A stretch of DNA of 45,906 nt, from assembly GCA_944358405.1 (NCBI GenBank), contig CALVQX010000039.1, positions 1-45,906 of the forward strand, read 5' to 3'. The notes beneath the pieces are model-generated. The model made no database searches. It was not told the origin of the DNA and saw only the letters and a program-made list of their open reading frames with translations. A program made the translations under genes and the position numbers. This document shows positions 32,056-40,251 of the stretch, piece after piece. Origin of the DNA: an uncultured Bacilli bacterium. GTDB lineage: Bacteria > Bacillota_I > Bacilli_A > RF39 > UBA660. Position 1 is the stretch's first letter; the number at the start of each line of letters is the position of its first letter.

Positions 32056-33255
32056 TTATGAAAGAACCCTTCGGAATACATCTTCACTCTTTTCTAAGGC
32101 ATAAACCAAATGATCTACATCTTCTTCAGTATTATATAAATACATACTAACTCGAACTGTATGATTTACCTGAATTTCGTCTTTTAACATTTTAGCACAA
32201 TGATTTCCAGCACGGACATAAATATGATGATGATTTAAATACATCGAAGTCTCCTGTGGAGCAACACCAACAATATTAAAGGCCAAGATACCACTATCAG
32301 AAGATTTATTATACATAATAATATTAGGTATTTTCTCTAATTTAGATACCAAATATTTTTTCAATTTTATCTCATGAACACGAATATTTTCCATACCAAT
32401 GTCCATTAAATATAAAATGGCTTGCCTCAATCCAATCACTTCCGCAATTGGTGGAGTCCCTGCTTCAAACTTAAATGGTACACGTTTTAACTCATAAGAA
32501 AATGACGCATCAAAAGACTGATTCATTCCTCCACCATAACATAACGGCTCCATCTCTTCTAACAGTTCATATTTACCCACCAAAACACCAACACCAGTTG
32601 GTCCTAACATTTTATGACCAGAAAAACTTAAGAAATCAATATTACTTTTCTGAAAATCAACAGGAACATGTGGTACACTTTGAGCTCCATCTACACAAAA
32701 TAAAATATTCTTTTGCCTACAAATTTCTCCAATTAAATCAATATCTCGCACATCACCAATAACATTTGTAATATGGGCAATAGAAATCACTTTCGTATTT
32801 GAAGTAATATAAGAACGCAAACGTTCAACAGTTAATTCATAATTATCATCTAAATCAACATATTTAATAACAATCCCTATCTCTTCCTGCAAACGAAGCC
32901 AAGGCAAAATATTAGAAGCATGTTCTGCTTTAGTAAGCAAAACCTCATCCCCAGAATGAAGATGATTTCGCATATATCCAAACACAACCATATTAATAGA
33001 CATAGTCGTTCCACTAGTAAAAATAACTTCTCGACTATCTTTACAATGAATAAACTTTTTTACAACTTCCCTTGTATCATCATATAAGCGATTAGTAACT
33101 ACAGAAGCATCATAATCTCCACGATGAATATTTGAGGTATGCTCTGTATAATATTTAGTCAAACTATCGACAACAGAATATGGTTTTAACGTAGTAGCAC
33201 CATTATCAAAATAAACAATATCTTGAGAAAGCATAGGAAAATCTTCTCGATGCAC
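32056..33255 (-). CDS. sufS: SufS-type cysteine desulfurase
   Basis: This PLP enzyme takes sulfur from cysteine for iron-sulfur clusters and other thio-cofactors. The PLP lysine is in FLSFSGHKMLGPTG; the persulfide Cys is in RAGNHCAKML (family form RAGHHCAQP), placing it in the SufS/class II group. AHITNVIGDVRD and VDGAQSVPH are also typical. The start is GTG at 33255: TATGGAGGTGATTTT precedes it perfectly and the product MHREDFPMLSQ matches the family. An ATG at 33288 would place that ribosome site inside the gene. No sufU, sufC, sufD or sufB is near it. Confidence 0.92.
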   Translation of the reverse strand: MHREDFPMLSQDIVYFDNGATTLKPYSVVDSLTKYYTEHTSNIHRGDYDASVVTNRLYDDTREVVKKFIHCKDSREVIFTSGTTMSINMVVFGYMRNHLHSGDEVLLTKAEHASNILPWLRLQEEIGIVIKYVDLDDNYELTVERLRSYITSNTKVISIAHITNVIGDVRDIDLIGEICRQKNILFCVDGAQSVPHVPVDFQKSNIDFLSFSGHKMLGPTGVGVLVGKYELLEEMEPLCYGGGMNQSFDASFSYELKRVPFKFEAGTPPIAEVIGLRQAILYLMDIGMENIRVHEIKLKKYLVSKLEKIPNIIMYNKSSDSGILAFNIVGVAPQETSMYLNHHHIYVRAGNHCAKMLKDEIQVNHTVRVSMYLYNTEEDVDHLVYALEKSEDVFRRVLS

Positions 33256-33341
33256 AAAATCACCTCCATACATAATGCATAATGCCATAAAAACAAATGA
33301 TTTCCTTTAATTATTCCTACCTGATATATAATATCTTATAC

Positions 33342-33377
33342 AAAAAAAAAGAGAGATACCATAACATTATCCCATCT
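33342..33377 (-). terminator. Terminator of the coiled-coil protein gene
   Basis: On the minus strand AGATG/TATCT arms with inner ATAA/TTAT pairs (33354-33377) precede nine T. There are two mismatches in the middle, so strength is uncertain. Confidence 0.55.
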
Positions 33378-33392
33378 TTCAAAAATTTATTT

Positions 33393-34832
33393 TTAAGCAA
33401 CCCTAGCCATAATAGGAGAATTTACCTCTTGTTCCTCACTATAATTTTGTCCTCCTAATAAAACCTGAGCATCAGCCAATAATTTCATTAATTCATCTTT
33501 TCCTTCTACTTGAGGTTTTAAAGATGCAATCTCTTGTTCTTGAGTAGAAATAACTTTACGCTGCTCATCAACTGTAGACTGCAAAGAAGAATTTTCTGAC
33601 TTTAGCTGTTTATTTTGATTTTCCATTTCTTCAAATCTTTCTCTATAAGAATCATTCTCTTCTGCTATTTTTTGAGATTGAGTGATAATTTTATTTAACT
33701 TCTGTTCATAAGAAACAATTTTCTCCTGTTGTGCTTTATTTTGTTGAATCAACTTAGCCAAAGTAGAAGTAGTCTCTTCAATAATAGGTGGTTGCATATC
33801 TTTCTTATTGTCAACATCCACATTTTTTTCAGTATTTAAGTCAGAAGAATCTTCCTTTTTCTCAAAAGATAAATTTTCTGGAAAAATCGAAGCATTAGCA
33901 ACAGAAGAATTGATCGCAGGAGGAACTTCTGGGGCTACTACTTGAGAAGAAAATACATCAAATGGCATCTCTGTATGTTTTTCTTCTTTCGTCATCTGTT
34001 TCTCATCCTTAGAATCATCTTCCTTCACTTCTTCTAATTCTTTGTCTGCAAATTCAGAACTAGAATTAATTTTCTGTGAATCCACAGGGTGAAACAAATC
34101 AACCACTGGAATTGGGGTATTAACTTCTTTTTCTTCACTAGCAGAAGGAATACTCTCGACTACAGGTTCAGGAGAAACAATCGCATGATCAATTGCTCCT
34201 GGAGGCAATATTGCATCTGCTACATTTAAAGGAGTCTCCTCTTTGCTTCCCTCTTTTGCATGATCTTGTGAAAAAGAATAATTCAAAACATCAGAACCTG
34301 CTACATTTTTACTAAAATAAAGTATCTCATCGCTAATACCAATAAAACTATAATACTCATTATTTAATAAATTATGACCGTCTAAATCACAAACTGTCGC
34401 TTCTGAAAACTGATCATTAAATACAAATCTACCATGTTGTCCCATCAAAGAATTCATCTTATCTTTAATCATAGCCGGAGTAGTAACCAATTTTGTAGCA
34501 AATAATGGATCTTTTCTATTACGTACTGCTTCTAAAACACTTTCAGTAATAGGCTGTGCTCTCTCTACTACCAAAGCCTTATCTAAAACTGGTTTAATCG
34601 ACTTGTTCTCACAAGGAATGATAACATCACCTTTTTCATTAATCACTCCTACATGAGAAGCAACAACAAGTGGATCGATCGCTTCTACCAAAAGAGTAGA
34701 TACAATGATATTTCCATTACTAAGCTTCCCACCTGGTAAAAAATAATACTGAGTATGATCATCCATCTCCATATATGTAGCTCGATAATCTGAACGCTCC
34801 TTATACTGAACCACCGCTTCTTTAATTTGCAT
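33393..34832 (-). CDS. Unknown cytoplasmic protein with C-terminal coiled coil
   Basis: This 479-residue protein has an N-terminal folded part (about 1-200) and an acidic, Ser/Pro/Glu-rich disordered middle (about 200-345). A long coiled coil (about 350-450) reads AQQEKIVSYEQKLNKIITQS, then ENQNKQLKSENSSLQ. No membrane helix. I do not recognise a family. The ATG at 34832 follows AGGTGG by 9 bases; a GTG at 34844 overlaps that site. The layout suggests a scaffold or structural protein. Confidence 0.65.
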   Translation of the reverse strand: MQIKEAVVQYKERSDYRATYMEMDDHTQYYFLPGGKLSNGNIIVSTLLVEAIDPLVVASHVGVINEKGDVIIPCENKSIKPVLDKALVVERAQPITESVLEAVRNRKDPLFATKLVTTPAMIKDKMNSLMGQHGRFVFNDQFSEATVCDLDGHNLLNNEYYSFIGISDEILYFSKNVAGSDVLNYSFSQDHAKEGSKEETPLNVADAILPPGAIDHAIVSPEPVVESIPSASEEKEVNTPIPVVDLFHPVDSQKINSSSEFADKELEEVKEDDSKDEKQMTKEEKHTEMPFDVFSSQVVAPEVPPAINSSVANASIFPENLSFEKKEDSSDLNTEKNVDVDNKKDMQPPIIEETTSTLAKLIQQNKAQQEKIVSYEQKLNKIITQSQKIAEENDSYRERFEEMENQNKQLKSENSSLQSTVDEQRKVISTQEQEIASLKPQVEGKDELMKLLADAQVLLGGQNYSEEQEVNSPIMARVA

Positions 34833-34934
34833 ATTTAACACCACCTATTTTATACCATCCATTATAAATAATATTAACACAAAAAAGGAAGTAAAACAAC
34901 CACTTTTGCTCATTAAATAACTTTTTTTCATCAT

Positions 34935-34963
34935 TTGCTTTTTCTTAAAAGAAAAGATACAAT
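34935..34963 (+). promoter_or_regulatory. Promoter of the gene at 34981
   Basis: TTGCTT (34935-34940), 17 bases, TACAAT (34958-34963), then GGTGG and the ATG 18 bases on. Confidence 0.7.
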
Positions 34964-34980
34964 AGTACTGGTGGTAATCA

Positions 34981-35733
34981 ATGAAAAAACAAAAAAGATT
35001 AACAATATATATGGCCATATTCAGTTTTTTTCTCTTTATATGTTTTGGAATCATCATAGTAACAGAAAAACTAGCCCCATATTTTGTACCAAAAATAGAC
35101 GAAAAACTAAACACCTATTTAGAAAAAAACTATTCTGAAAAATTAGCAGAATGGTCCATAAAAAAAACAGTTTACAAAAATACCATTTATCAAATGAAAG
35201 TCACTTCAAAAGAAAATAAAAATTTATATTTTACCGTAAAATATCAAAACAAAAAAATATCAGATACTTATCAAGAAGATTATATAGAAGGGAAAACTCT
35301 TCTAACTACATTAAGTAATAATCTAGAAAAAAAGTTAGAAGAAAAATATAAAGACTCTTATCATATCAAAACTCTATCTACATGGAATAACTATAATAAA
35401 ACAACACAAGAAAAAATACTGAAAAATAACACCATCGAAGATGTACCAATATACACGCTAGAAAAAGAAATTGTAACAGAATGGACAGCAGAAAATATGG
35501 TAGAAAGCATCTTAACATTACATAAAACTTTAAAAAAAGATAATATTACTCCTAAAAATTATAATTTGACTATCACAGATAAAGCAAAAGTTAAAAATTC
35601 AATAAAAATTGTAAATCTTTCTTCTTCAATCGTGGAATCCACCCAACTAACAAAAATATTAAATGATATACTTAATAACAGTCAAAGCGAAATATTAAAA
35701 ACAAATCATATTAGTTATCAAATTTTAAACTAA
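34981..35733 (+). CDS. Membrane-anchored exported protein, unknown
   Basis: This 250-residue protein has one N-terminal helix (about 8-30) after a basic start (MKKQKRLTIY). The rest is Lys/Asn/Thr-rich, probably outside the membrane. No Cys lipobox is visible. I do not recognise a family. It begins behind a clear promoter and ends before a perfect terminator, so it is a single-gene unit. It runs opposite to the coiled-coil gene with a short intergenic region. Confidence 0.65.
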   Translation: MKKQKRLTIYMAIFSFFLFICFGIIIVTEKLAPYFVPKIDEKLNTYLEKNYSEKLAEWSIKKTVYKNTIYQMKVTSKENKNLYFTVKYQNKKISDTYQEDYIEGKTLLTTLSNNLEKKLEEKYKDSYHIKTLSTWNNYNKTTQEKILKNNTIEDVPIYTLEKEIVTEWTAENMVESILTLHKTLKKDNITPKNYNLTITDKAKVKNSIKIVNLSSSIVESTQLTKILNDILNNSQSEILKTNHISYQILN

Positions 35734-35750
35734 AAATATGAAAAAAGACC

Positions 35751-35790
35751 AAAAAAATACCAAAATGACATACTATTTTGGTATTTTTTT
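35751..35790. terminator. Bidirectional terminator
   Basis: A perfect 16-bp inverted repeat (35751-35766 and 35775-35790) with an 8-base loop and A/T flanks lies between the exported-protein gene and the tiny spore genes. Confidence 0.9.
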
Positions 35791-35849
35791 ATCTTATATA
35801 AGATTAAGCACAAAAGTCTTTATTTTTAAAGAAAAGAGGCTTTCCATTT

Positions 35850-35963
35850 TTAATAACAGATAGCCCCGCCTAAAATAATAGCAAGTAAGATATATAGAAT
35901 AATAATAACTAAATAACCGTTACCTCTTCTACCAGTGGTAGCATTATTTTCGCAACAAGACAT
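35850..35963 (-). CDS. YjcZ-like tiny sporulation membrane peptide, 37 residues
   Basis: The peptide begins MSCCENNATTGRRGNGY and then is one hydrophobic helix with LLAIILGGAICY at the end. This Gly/Cys-rich start, single helix and GxxCY-type end are the pattern of YjcZ/SscA-type sporulation peptides. The ATG has AAGGAGGTG 8 bases upstream, overlapping the stop region of the next small gene. Function in spore assembly or germination is unknown in detail. It is missed by long-ORF searches. Confidence 0.8.
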   Translation of the reverse strand: MSCCENNATTGRRGNGYLVIIILYILLAIILGGAICY

Positions 35964-35976
35964 TTAAAACACCTCC

Positions 35977-36057
35977 TTAAATATAAGCACCTAAAATGAT
36001 GATTAAAAGAATAAATAATACTAAAATAATAGCTGAAGATGATACACAATTAGCCAT
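35977..36057 (-). CDS. YjcZ-like tiny membrane peptide, 26 residues
   Basis: The peptide MANCVSSSAIILVLFILLII... ends in ILGAYI, essentially one membrane helix. It resembles YjcZ-type spore peptides but is shorter. AAGGAGG lies upstream, and its stop is followed at once by the ribosome site of the 37-residue gene, so the two form an operon. A CATAGAATA element upstream suggests late mother-cell control. Confidence 0.75.
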   Translation of the reverse strand: MANCVSSSAIILVLFILLIIILGAYI

Positions 36058-36088
36058 GCTTTTTCCTCCTTTTTTTATGCTTTCACCT

Positions 36089-36115
36089 TATTCTATGGCA
36101 AAACCTTAATTTTGT
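36089..36115 (-). promoter_or_regulatory. Candidate sigma-K-type promoter of the tiny spore genes
   Basis: CATAGAATA (36089-36097) on the minus strand fits CATAnnnTA, with an AC 16 bases upstream (36114-36115). The distance to the first ATG is 32 bases. Confidence 0.5.
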
Positions 36116-36189
36116 GATTATATCTGCCATATTTATTGCACTAAATTTAATTTTTTGTTATTATAATTAAGTGGACGAGGAGGAAAAAA

Positions 36190-37191
36190 ATGAAAAATAA
36201 GAAAATAATTTTAGGCTTAACCACTCTAATAGCAATCACTTCTATCGCAACTGGTTGCGGACAAAAAGCAGAACTAAAAGATGGTGCAGAAGTTGCTGTA
36301 TCTATAAATGGAGAAAAAATTACCGCTACAGAATACTACAATGAAATAAAGAAAAGTAGCATTTCCCAATTAGTAGATATGATTGATCATAAACTTTTTG
36401 ATGAAAAATATCCTTCAGACGAAGAAGAAACAGAAGCAATAGATCAACAAATTTCTCAAATGAAAAGCAGCTATCAAAATGAAGAGTTATTTCTTAGCTT
36501 CATTCAACAATACTTTGGTGTAAATAATGAAGACGAGTTAAGAGAAATGCTAAGTCTAGAATATAAAAGAAATGAAGCAGTCAATGATTATATTAAAGAA
36601 AATCTAACGGATAAAGAAATTGAAGATTATTATAATCAAAACATTATCGGCGACATCAAAGCAAAACACATCTTAATCGCACCAGATGTATCTGATGATG
36701 CTACCGATGAAGAAAAGACAGAAGCAGAAGAAAAAGCTCTAAAAAAAGCACAAAACATTATAAAAAAATTAGAAGATGGACAAGATTTTGAAGAGCTTGC
36801 TAAAAAATATTCCGATGACGAGGCAACTGCAGAAAGCGGAGGAGAACTAGGATATTTTCAAGCCGATGAAATGGTAGAAGAATTTGCAGATGCCGTAAAA
36901 GAATTAGAAAATGGAGAATATACGAAAGAACCAATAAAAACAAAATTTGGATATCATATCATCTTAAAAGAAAATCAAAAAGAAAAAGCAGAACTAGAAG
37001 AAGTAGAAGATGATATCAAAGAAACACTAACAGAAAACAAACTAACAGAAGATAGTTCCTTACATTATCAAAAACTAATTGATATTAGAGAAGAAAATAA
37101 AATTACTTGGAAAGATGATGAATTAAAAGAACAATATGAAAAATACATGGATCAGTTAATTGAAACAGCAAAAAGTACTACAGCATCCTAA
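36190..37191 (+). CDS. prsA: PrsA-type foldase lipoprotein
   Basis: A parvulin peptidyl-prolyl isomerase anchored outside the membrane that folds exported proteins. The signal peptide ends in the lipobox IATGC, with the lipid-modified Cys23. The N-terminal chaperone part has VSINGEKITATEYYNEI. The parvulin domain (about 155-255) contains KAKHILIAPD, EDGQDFEELAKKYSDDEAT, GGELGYF and KTKFGYHIILKE. The length of 333 is normal. GAGGAGG precedes the ATG and a TATAAT (36162-36167) lies above it. It is a single gene with its own terminator. Confidence 0.95.
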   Translation: MKNKKIILGLTTLIAITSIATGCGQKAELKDGAEVAVSINGEKITATEYYNEIKKSSISQLVDMIDHKLFDEKYPSDEEETEAIDQQISQMKSSYQNEELFLSFIQQYFGVNNEDELREMLSLEYKRNEAVNDYIKENLTDKEIEDYYNQNIIGDIKAKHILIAPDVSDDATDEEKTEAEEKALKKAQNIIKKLEDGQDFEELAKKYSDDEATAESGGELGYFQADEMVEEFADAVKELENGEYTKEPIKTKFGYHIILKENQKEKAELEEVEDDIKETLTENKLTEDSSLHYQKLIDIREENKITWKDDELKEQYEKYMDQLIETAKSTTAS

Positions 37192-37221
37192 AAAATATAG
37201 ACAAACCAGTCTATATTTTTT
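37190..37221. terminator. Bidirectional terminator after prsA
   Basis: A perfect 13-bp inverted repeat (37190-37202 and 37209-37221) with a 6-base loop ends in T runs. It separates prsA from the convergent membrane protein gene. Confidence 0.88.
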
Positions 37222-37224
37222 ATT

Positions 37225-38652
37225 TTATGAAGAAACATTTAAAGATTGATAAAGAACAAAACCCTTTTTTTGAATTATTTTTTTATAGTTCTCATGATAT
37301 TTTAAATAAATACCAATAGGAGAAGAAGATGGTACTAAAAAATAATCAAACTGATATTTTTTTATAAGTTTTTCATAATCATTATGTAATTGAGAAATAT
37401 TATAATAATCCTGATAATTATAAGGTCCATATAAATCTGCTCTACCATCAACAAAAACCAAAATATCCTGATCAATTAAATAACCACCATAATCATAATA
37501 ATTATATAATCGTTGAGGGTTCTTTTTGCGAAGAATTGAAATAATTTCAGAAGAAACAATTTCATTTTTCTGAATCTGAAAATTAGAACCAGTAAAAAAT
37601 AATCCTAAACATAAAATACTGAGCATTACCAAAGATAAAGCCGTCCCCGAATCATACTTTCTCTTAGGAATATAATCAAAAATAAAATAACTACAAAAAA
37701 TATATACATAAGGCCAAAAACGAATACTTTTCAAACCTAAAAAAGCAGAACAAGCAAATAACACAAGATCCAAGAATCGAATTTTTCTCTTACTAAACAA
37801 AAGAATTAAAAAAACTACTAATAACAATATTAAATAAGGATAATGCGCCAAATTACTAAGATCCGTAGGATGCCATTCTACAATTGCCATTTGCATGAAA
37901 CTATCTGCCATATTCTGATAAGGATAAAAAATCATTTTGATCCCATGAGGATTCACAAAAATGGCTAAAATACAAAAAATCATAACAATAAAATATCGAC
38001 GCAATGGAAGAAAACTCAATCGCTTAGATTCAATTTTAGAAAAGCGAAATTGAACAATCCCACAAAGGAAAAATAAAAAACATAATAAATAACTCAAGTT
38101 GCTAGATCCACCATGCATATTAGCCCACAAAACTGTAAGAAAAGGTAAAAAATAAATTTTCCTCGATTGTGAATTTTGGTAAAGATCCATCAACAACCAT
38201 AAAGTAATCGCCAAAAAAGAATAAGTAATTAAATGAGGACGAGCAGATAAAAATCCACAGAAAATTAAAAAAAAGGCAATCCACAATAAACTAAAAGGAA
38301 TATTTTTCAAATACTTTTCTCGATTAGGAAAAATCAAAATAAAATAGAAAAGACATAAAGAAAAAACAACATAAATAATAAGAAAAGAAGAAGAAAAAAG
38401 ACTTTTTAATTGAAATAGCAAAATTTCAAGCAACCATTCATGTGACATCCAATACTTCCCAGAAACGATCCAAGAAAACACATCCTCTTTTAGAATTGTA
38501 TGATGCACAATCATATATTCCCCAGCTTTTAAATGCCAATAAGTATCACTTTCCATAAAAGCAAAAAGTCCCAGAAACAAACAAAAAGCAAATACAAATA
38601 AAAAAAGAGAAAATAAAATCTTATTTTGACAAATCCAACGCTTAATTTTCAT
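37225..38652 (-). CDS. Polytopic membrane protein, possibly GT-C-like
   Basis: This 475-residue protein has about ten membrane helices. Early in the first large outside loop it has ESDTYWHLKAGEYM, an acidic motif placed as in GT-C glycosyltransferases. A C-terminal soluble part (about 375-475) contains LVFVDGRADLYG and FDYFLVPSSSP. The catalytic assignment is inference from topology and that motif; it could also be a scaffold. The ATG at 38652 with AAGGAC upstream overlaps the recX end by 11 bases; a longer reading would run far into recX. Confidence 0.65.
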   Translation of the reverse strand: MKIKRWICQNKILFSLFLFVFAFCLFLGLFAFMESDTYWHLKAGEYMIVHHTILKEDVFSWIVSGKYWMSHEWLLEILLFQLKSLFSSSFLIIYVVFSLCLFYFILIFPNREKYLKNIPFSLLWIAFFLIFCGFLSARPHLITYSFLAITLWLLMDLYQNSQSRKIYFLPFLTVLWANMHGGSSNLSYLLCFLFFLCGIVQFRFSKIESKRLSFLPLRRYFIVMIFCILAIFVNPHGIKMIFYPYQNMADSFMQMAIVEWHPTDLSNLAHYPYLILLLVVFLILLFSKRKIRFLDLVLFACSAFLGLKSIRFWPYVYIFCSYFIFDYIPKRKYDSGTALSLVMLSILCLGLFFTGSNFQIQKNEIVSSEIISILRKKNPQRLYNYYDYGGYLIDQDILVFVDGRADLYGPYNYQDYYNISQLHNDYEKLIKKYQFDYFLVPSSSPIGIYLKYHENYKKIIQKKGFVLYQSLNVSS

Positions 38653-39388
38653 AATACAGTCCTTTCTGATATAACTTTTCTTTAATTTTATACTCCAATT
38701 CTTTTCCCGTATATTTTCGACTAAGTCGTCGATATAATTTATCATATTCTTTTTTCGCTAAAGAAGAATCTATAGAAAAGTCATATTCTAACAAAAGTTG
38801 CTGAACAAGAAAAATATCATATCCTAAAGAAACTAAGTCTGAAGCGATTTTTTTCTTCAAGACTTCCCCTCCTCTACTACGATTGATTTGCAACTGTTTA
38901 GCAATCAACTTTCTAATTTTTTCTTCCTGAGTTTTTTGATCAAAAACTTCGATTTCTGAGATGATAATGGCATCCTCTACTCCTTTACTAGAAAGCTCTT
39001 TTCGAATTTTATTAGGTCCTTTCATAGTAGTAGCAATTTGACTATGAATATAACTTTTCGCAAAATTCCGATCATCAACATACCCCTGATTACGCAACTT
39101 ACAAATTGCTTTATCCACAAGTTCTTGTGGATAATTTTTAGAAAATAACCATTCTCTTAATTCTTTAGTACTTTTATATCGTGCTCTTAAAGTTTTTAAT
39201 GCAACATAATAGACATCCCATTCTTGATTATATTGTGACATCTCAAAAAGTTTAGAACTATCAATTTGCTTATTTAACAATAACTCATACTTCAAAATCA
39301 CATCTTCATATAATTCCATATCTCTTCCATTATCAAATTGTACTTTATATCGTCCATTAGATAGTTTTTTATATTTTACAACTTTCAT
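38642..39388 (-). CDS. recX: RecX, regulator of RecA
   Basis: RecX binds RecA filaments and limits recombination activity. This 248-residue helical protein has the three-repeat RecX layout: TLRARYKSTKELREWLFSKN, then DKAICKLRNQGYVDDRNFAK, then GPNKIRKELSSKGV. The Gly-Tyr-(V/I)-(D/N)-D motif is clear. The ATG at 39388 has GGGTGAT upstream; the TTG at 39400 overlaps it. recA is not in this window. Confidence 0.92.
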   Translation of the reverse strand: MKVVKYKKLSNGRYKVQFDNGRDMELYEDVILKYELLLNKQIDSSKLFEMSQYNQEWDVYYVALKTLRARYKSTKELREWLFSKNYPQELVDKAICKLRNQGYVDDRNFAKSYIHSQIATTMKGPNKIRKELSSKGVEDAIIISEIEVFDQKTQEEKIRKLIAKQLQINRSRGGEVLKKKIASDLVSLGYDIFLVQQLLLEYDFSIDSSLAKKEYDKLYRRLSRKYTGKELEYKIKEKLYQKGLYYEN

Positions 39389-39484
39389 CTTATCACCCAA
39401 TTAAAAATCAATATAGTTTCTACTTCATTATACCCTATTTCAAATAGATATACTAATAAATTTATAAACAAAAGAAAAAGAAGA

Positions 39485-39694
39485 TTAATGAACATCTCCT
39501 CTTTTAACAGTGATTAATCCTTCTGCAACCTCTTCCAAAGCCCTTCCTATATTCTTTTTACTTTTATACTCTGCCTCTGGCATTTGCAAATAACCATCTT
39601 TAGAAATCTGCTTACTTCTTCTAGCCGCAATATGAACAAGTTCATATTTAGAGTCCACTATATTAAGCAATTTATCAATAGAAGGATAAATCAT
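39485..39694 (-). CDS. rpoZ: RNA polymerase omega subunit
   Basis: This 69-residue protein has the omega pattern: MIYPSIDKLLNIVDSKYELV, then HIAARRSKQI, then KSKKNIGRALEEVAEGLITV. Omega helps assemble the beta-prime subunit. AAGGAGTG precedes the ATG. In other Firmicutes it follows gmk; here it stands alone with its own promoter. Confidence 0.93.
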   Translation of the reverse strand: MIYPSIDKLLNIVDSKYELVHIAARRSKQISKDGYLQMPEAEYKSKKNIGRALEEVAEGLITVKRGDVH

Positions 39695-39716
39695 TCATAT
39701 CACACTCCTTATTATT

Positions 39717-39745
39717 AGAATAAAACAGAGCTCAAAAATAATCAA
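39717..39745 (-). promoter_or_regulatory. Candidate promoter of rpoZ
   Basis: TTGATT (39740-39745), 17 bases, TATTCT (39717-39722) on the minus strand. Confidence 0.55.
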
Positions 39746-39783
39746 GGATTGTGACATAATTAGACACTTTTCTTTTTATAAAA

Positions 39784-40116
39784 TTATCTAAATTGACAAC
39801 AAGAACCACATTGAATATTACTTACTGTATTTTCCTCAGAACAAGAATATTGTGGTCTATATGTATGTTTATACACATGATGATTAATAATTCTTGTATG
39901 AATTGGACAAACATGTGGAACTTCATGAACAAAAGTTCTATGCACACAACGCTCCTGAACCGCTTCACTTACCGGATTACCCATACTTTGCATTTCCTGA
40001 CCACCGCTATAGTTCATCATGTTAATATCCACCTTCATATCATTATCTACAACATTATTATTACCAACTACAGAAGAATCAAAATCAAAAGAATTTGACA
40101 TACCTTGATCAAACAT
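39784..40116 (-). CDS. CotD-like spore coat protein
   Basis: This 110-residue protein has an Asn/Asp/Met-rich N-terminal half and a His/Cys/Pro-rich C-terminal half (CVHRTFVHEVPHVCPIHTRI, then INHHVYKHTYRPQYSC). This resembles the CotD inner-coat family, where His-rich repeats of HPxHTTxVNHH type are diagnostic. It ends in CGSCCQFR. Other His/Cys-rich coat proteins are possible. A GAGGAGG site precedes the ATG, and CATAAGATA, a sigma-K-type -10, lies 23 bases above the start. Confidence 0.75.
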   Translation of the reverse strand: MFDQGMSNSFDFDSSVVGNNNVVDNDMKVDINMMNYSGGQEMQSMGNPVSEAVQERCVHRTFVHEVPHVCPIHTRIINHHVYKHTYRPQYSCSEENTVSNIQCGSCCQFR

Positions 40117-40138
40117 AATATAAATACCTCCTCTAATC

Positions 40139-40147
40139 TATCTTATG
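40139..40147 (-). promoter_or_regulatory. Candidate sigma-K-type -10 of the CotD-like gene
   Basis: CATAAGATA on the minus strand fits CATAnnnTA. No AC is found at the exact -35 spacing. Confidence 0.45.
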
Positions 40148-40153
40148 TAAAAA

Positions 40154-40181
40154 AAAGATTTTAGCTATAGCGATAGCCTAA
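40154..40181 (-). terminator. Second terminator after ffh
   Basis: On the minus strand TTAGgCTAT-loop-ATAGCTAA (40161-40181, one bulged G) is followed by a T-rich run. It lies between ffh and the CotD-like promoter. Confidence 0.6.
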
Positions 40182-40200
40182 TAGAAAAATAAGTTAAATA

Positions 40201-40241
40201 GAAAAATAGATAGCCACGTTCTAAAATGACCATCTATCTAT
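40201..40241 (-). terminator. First terminator after ffh
   Basis: On the minus strand ATAGATAG/CTATCTAT arms (40234-40241 and 40206-40213), a 20-base loop, then TTTTTC. Confidence 0.65.
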
Positions 40242-40251
40242 ACCTAATTAA

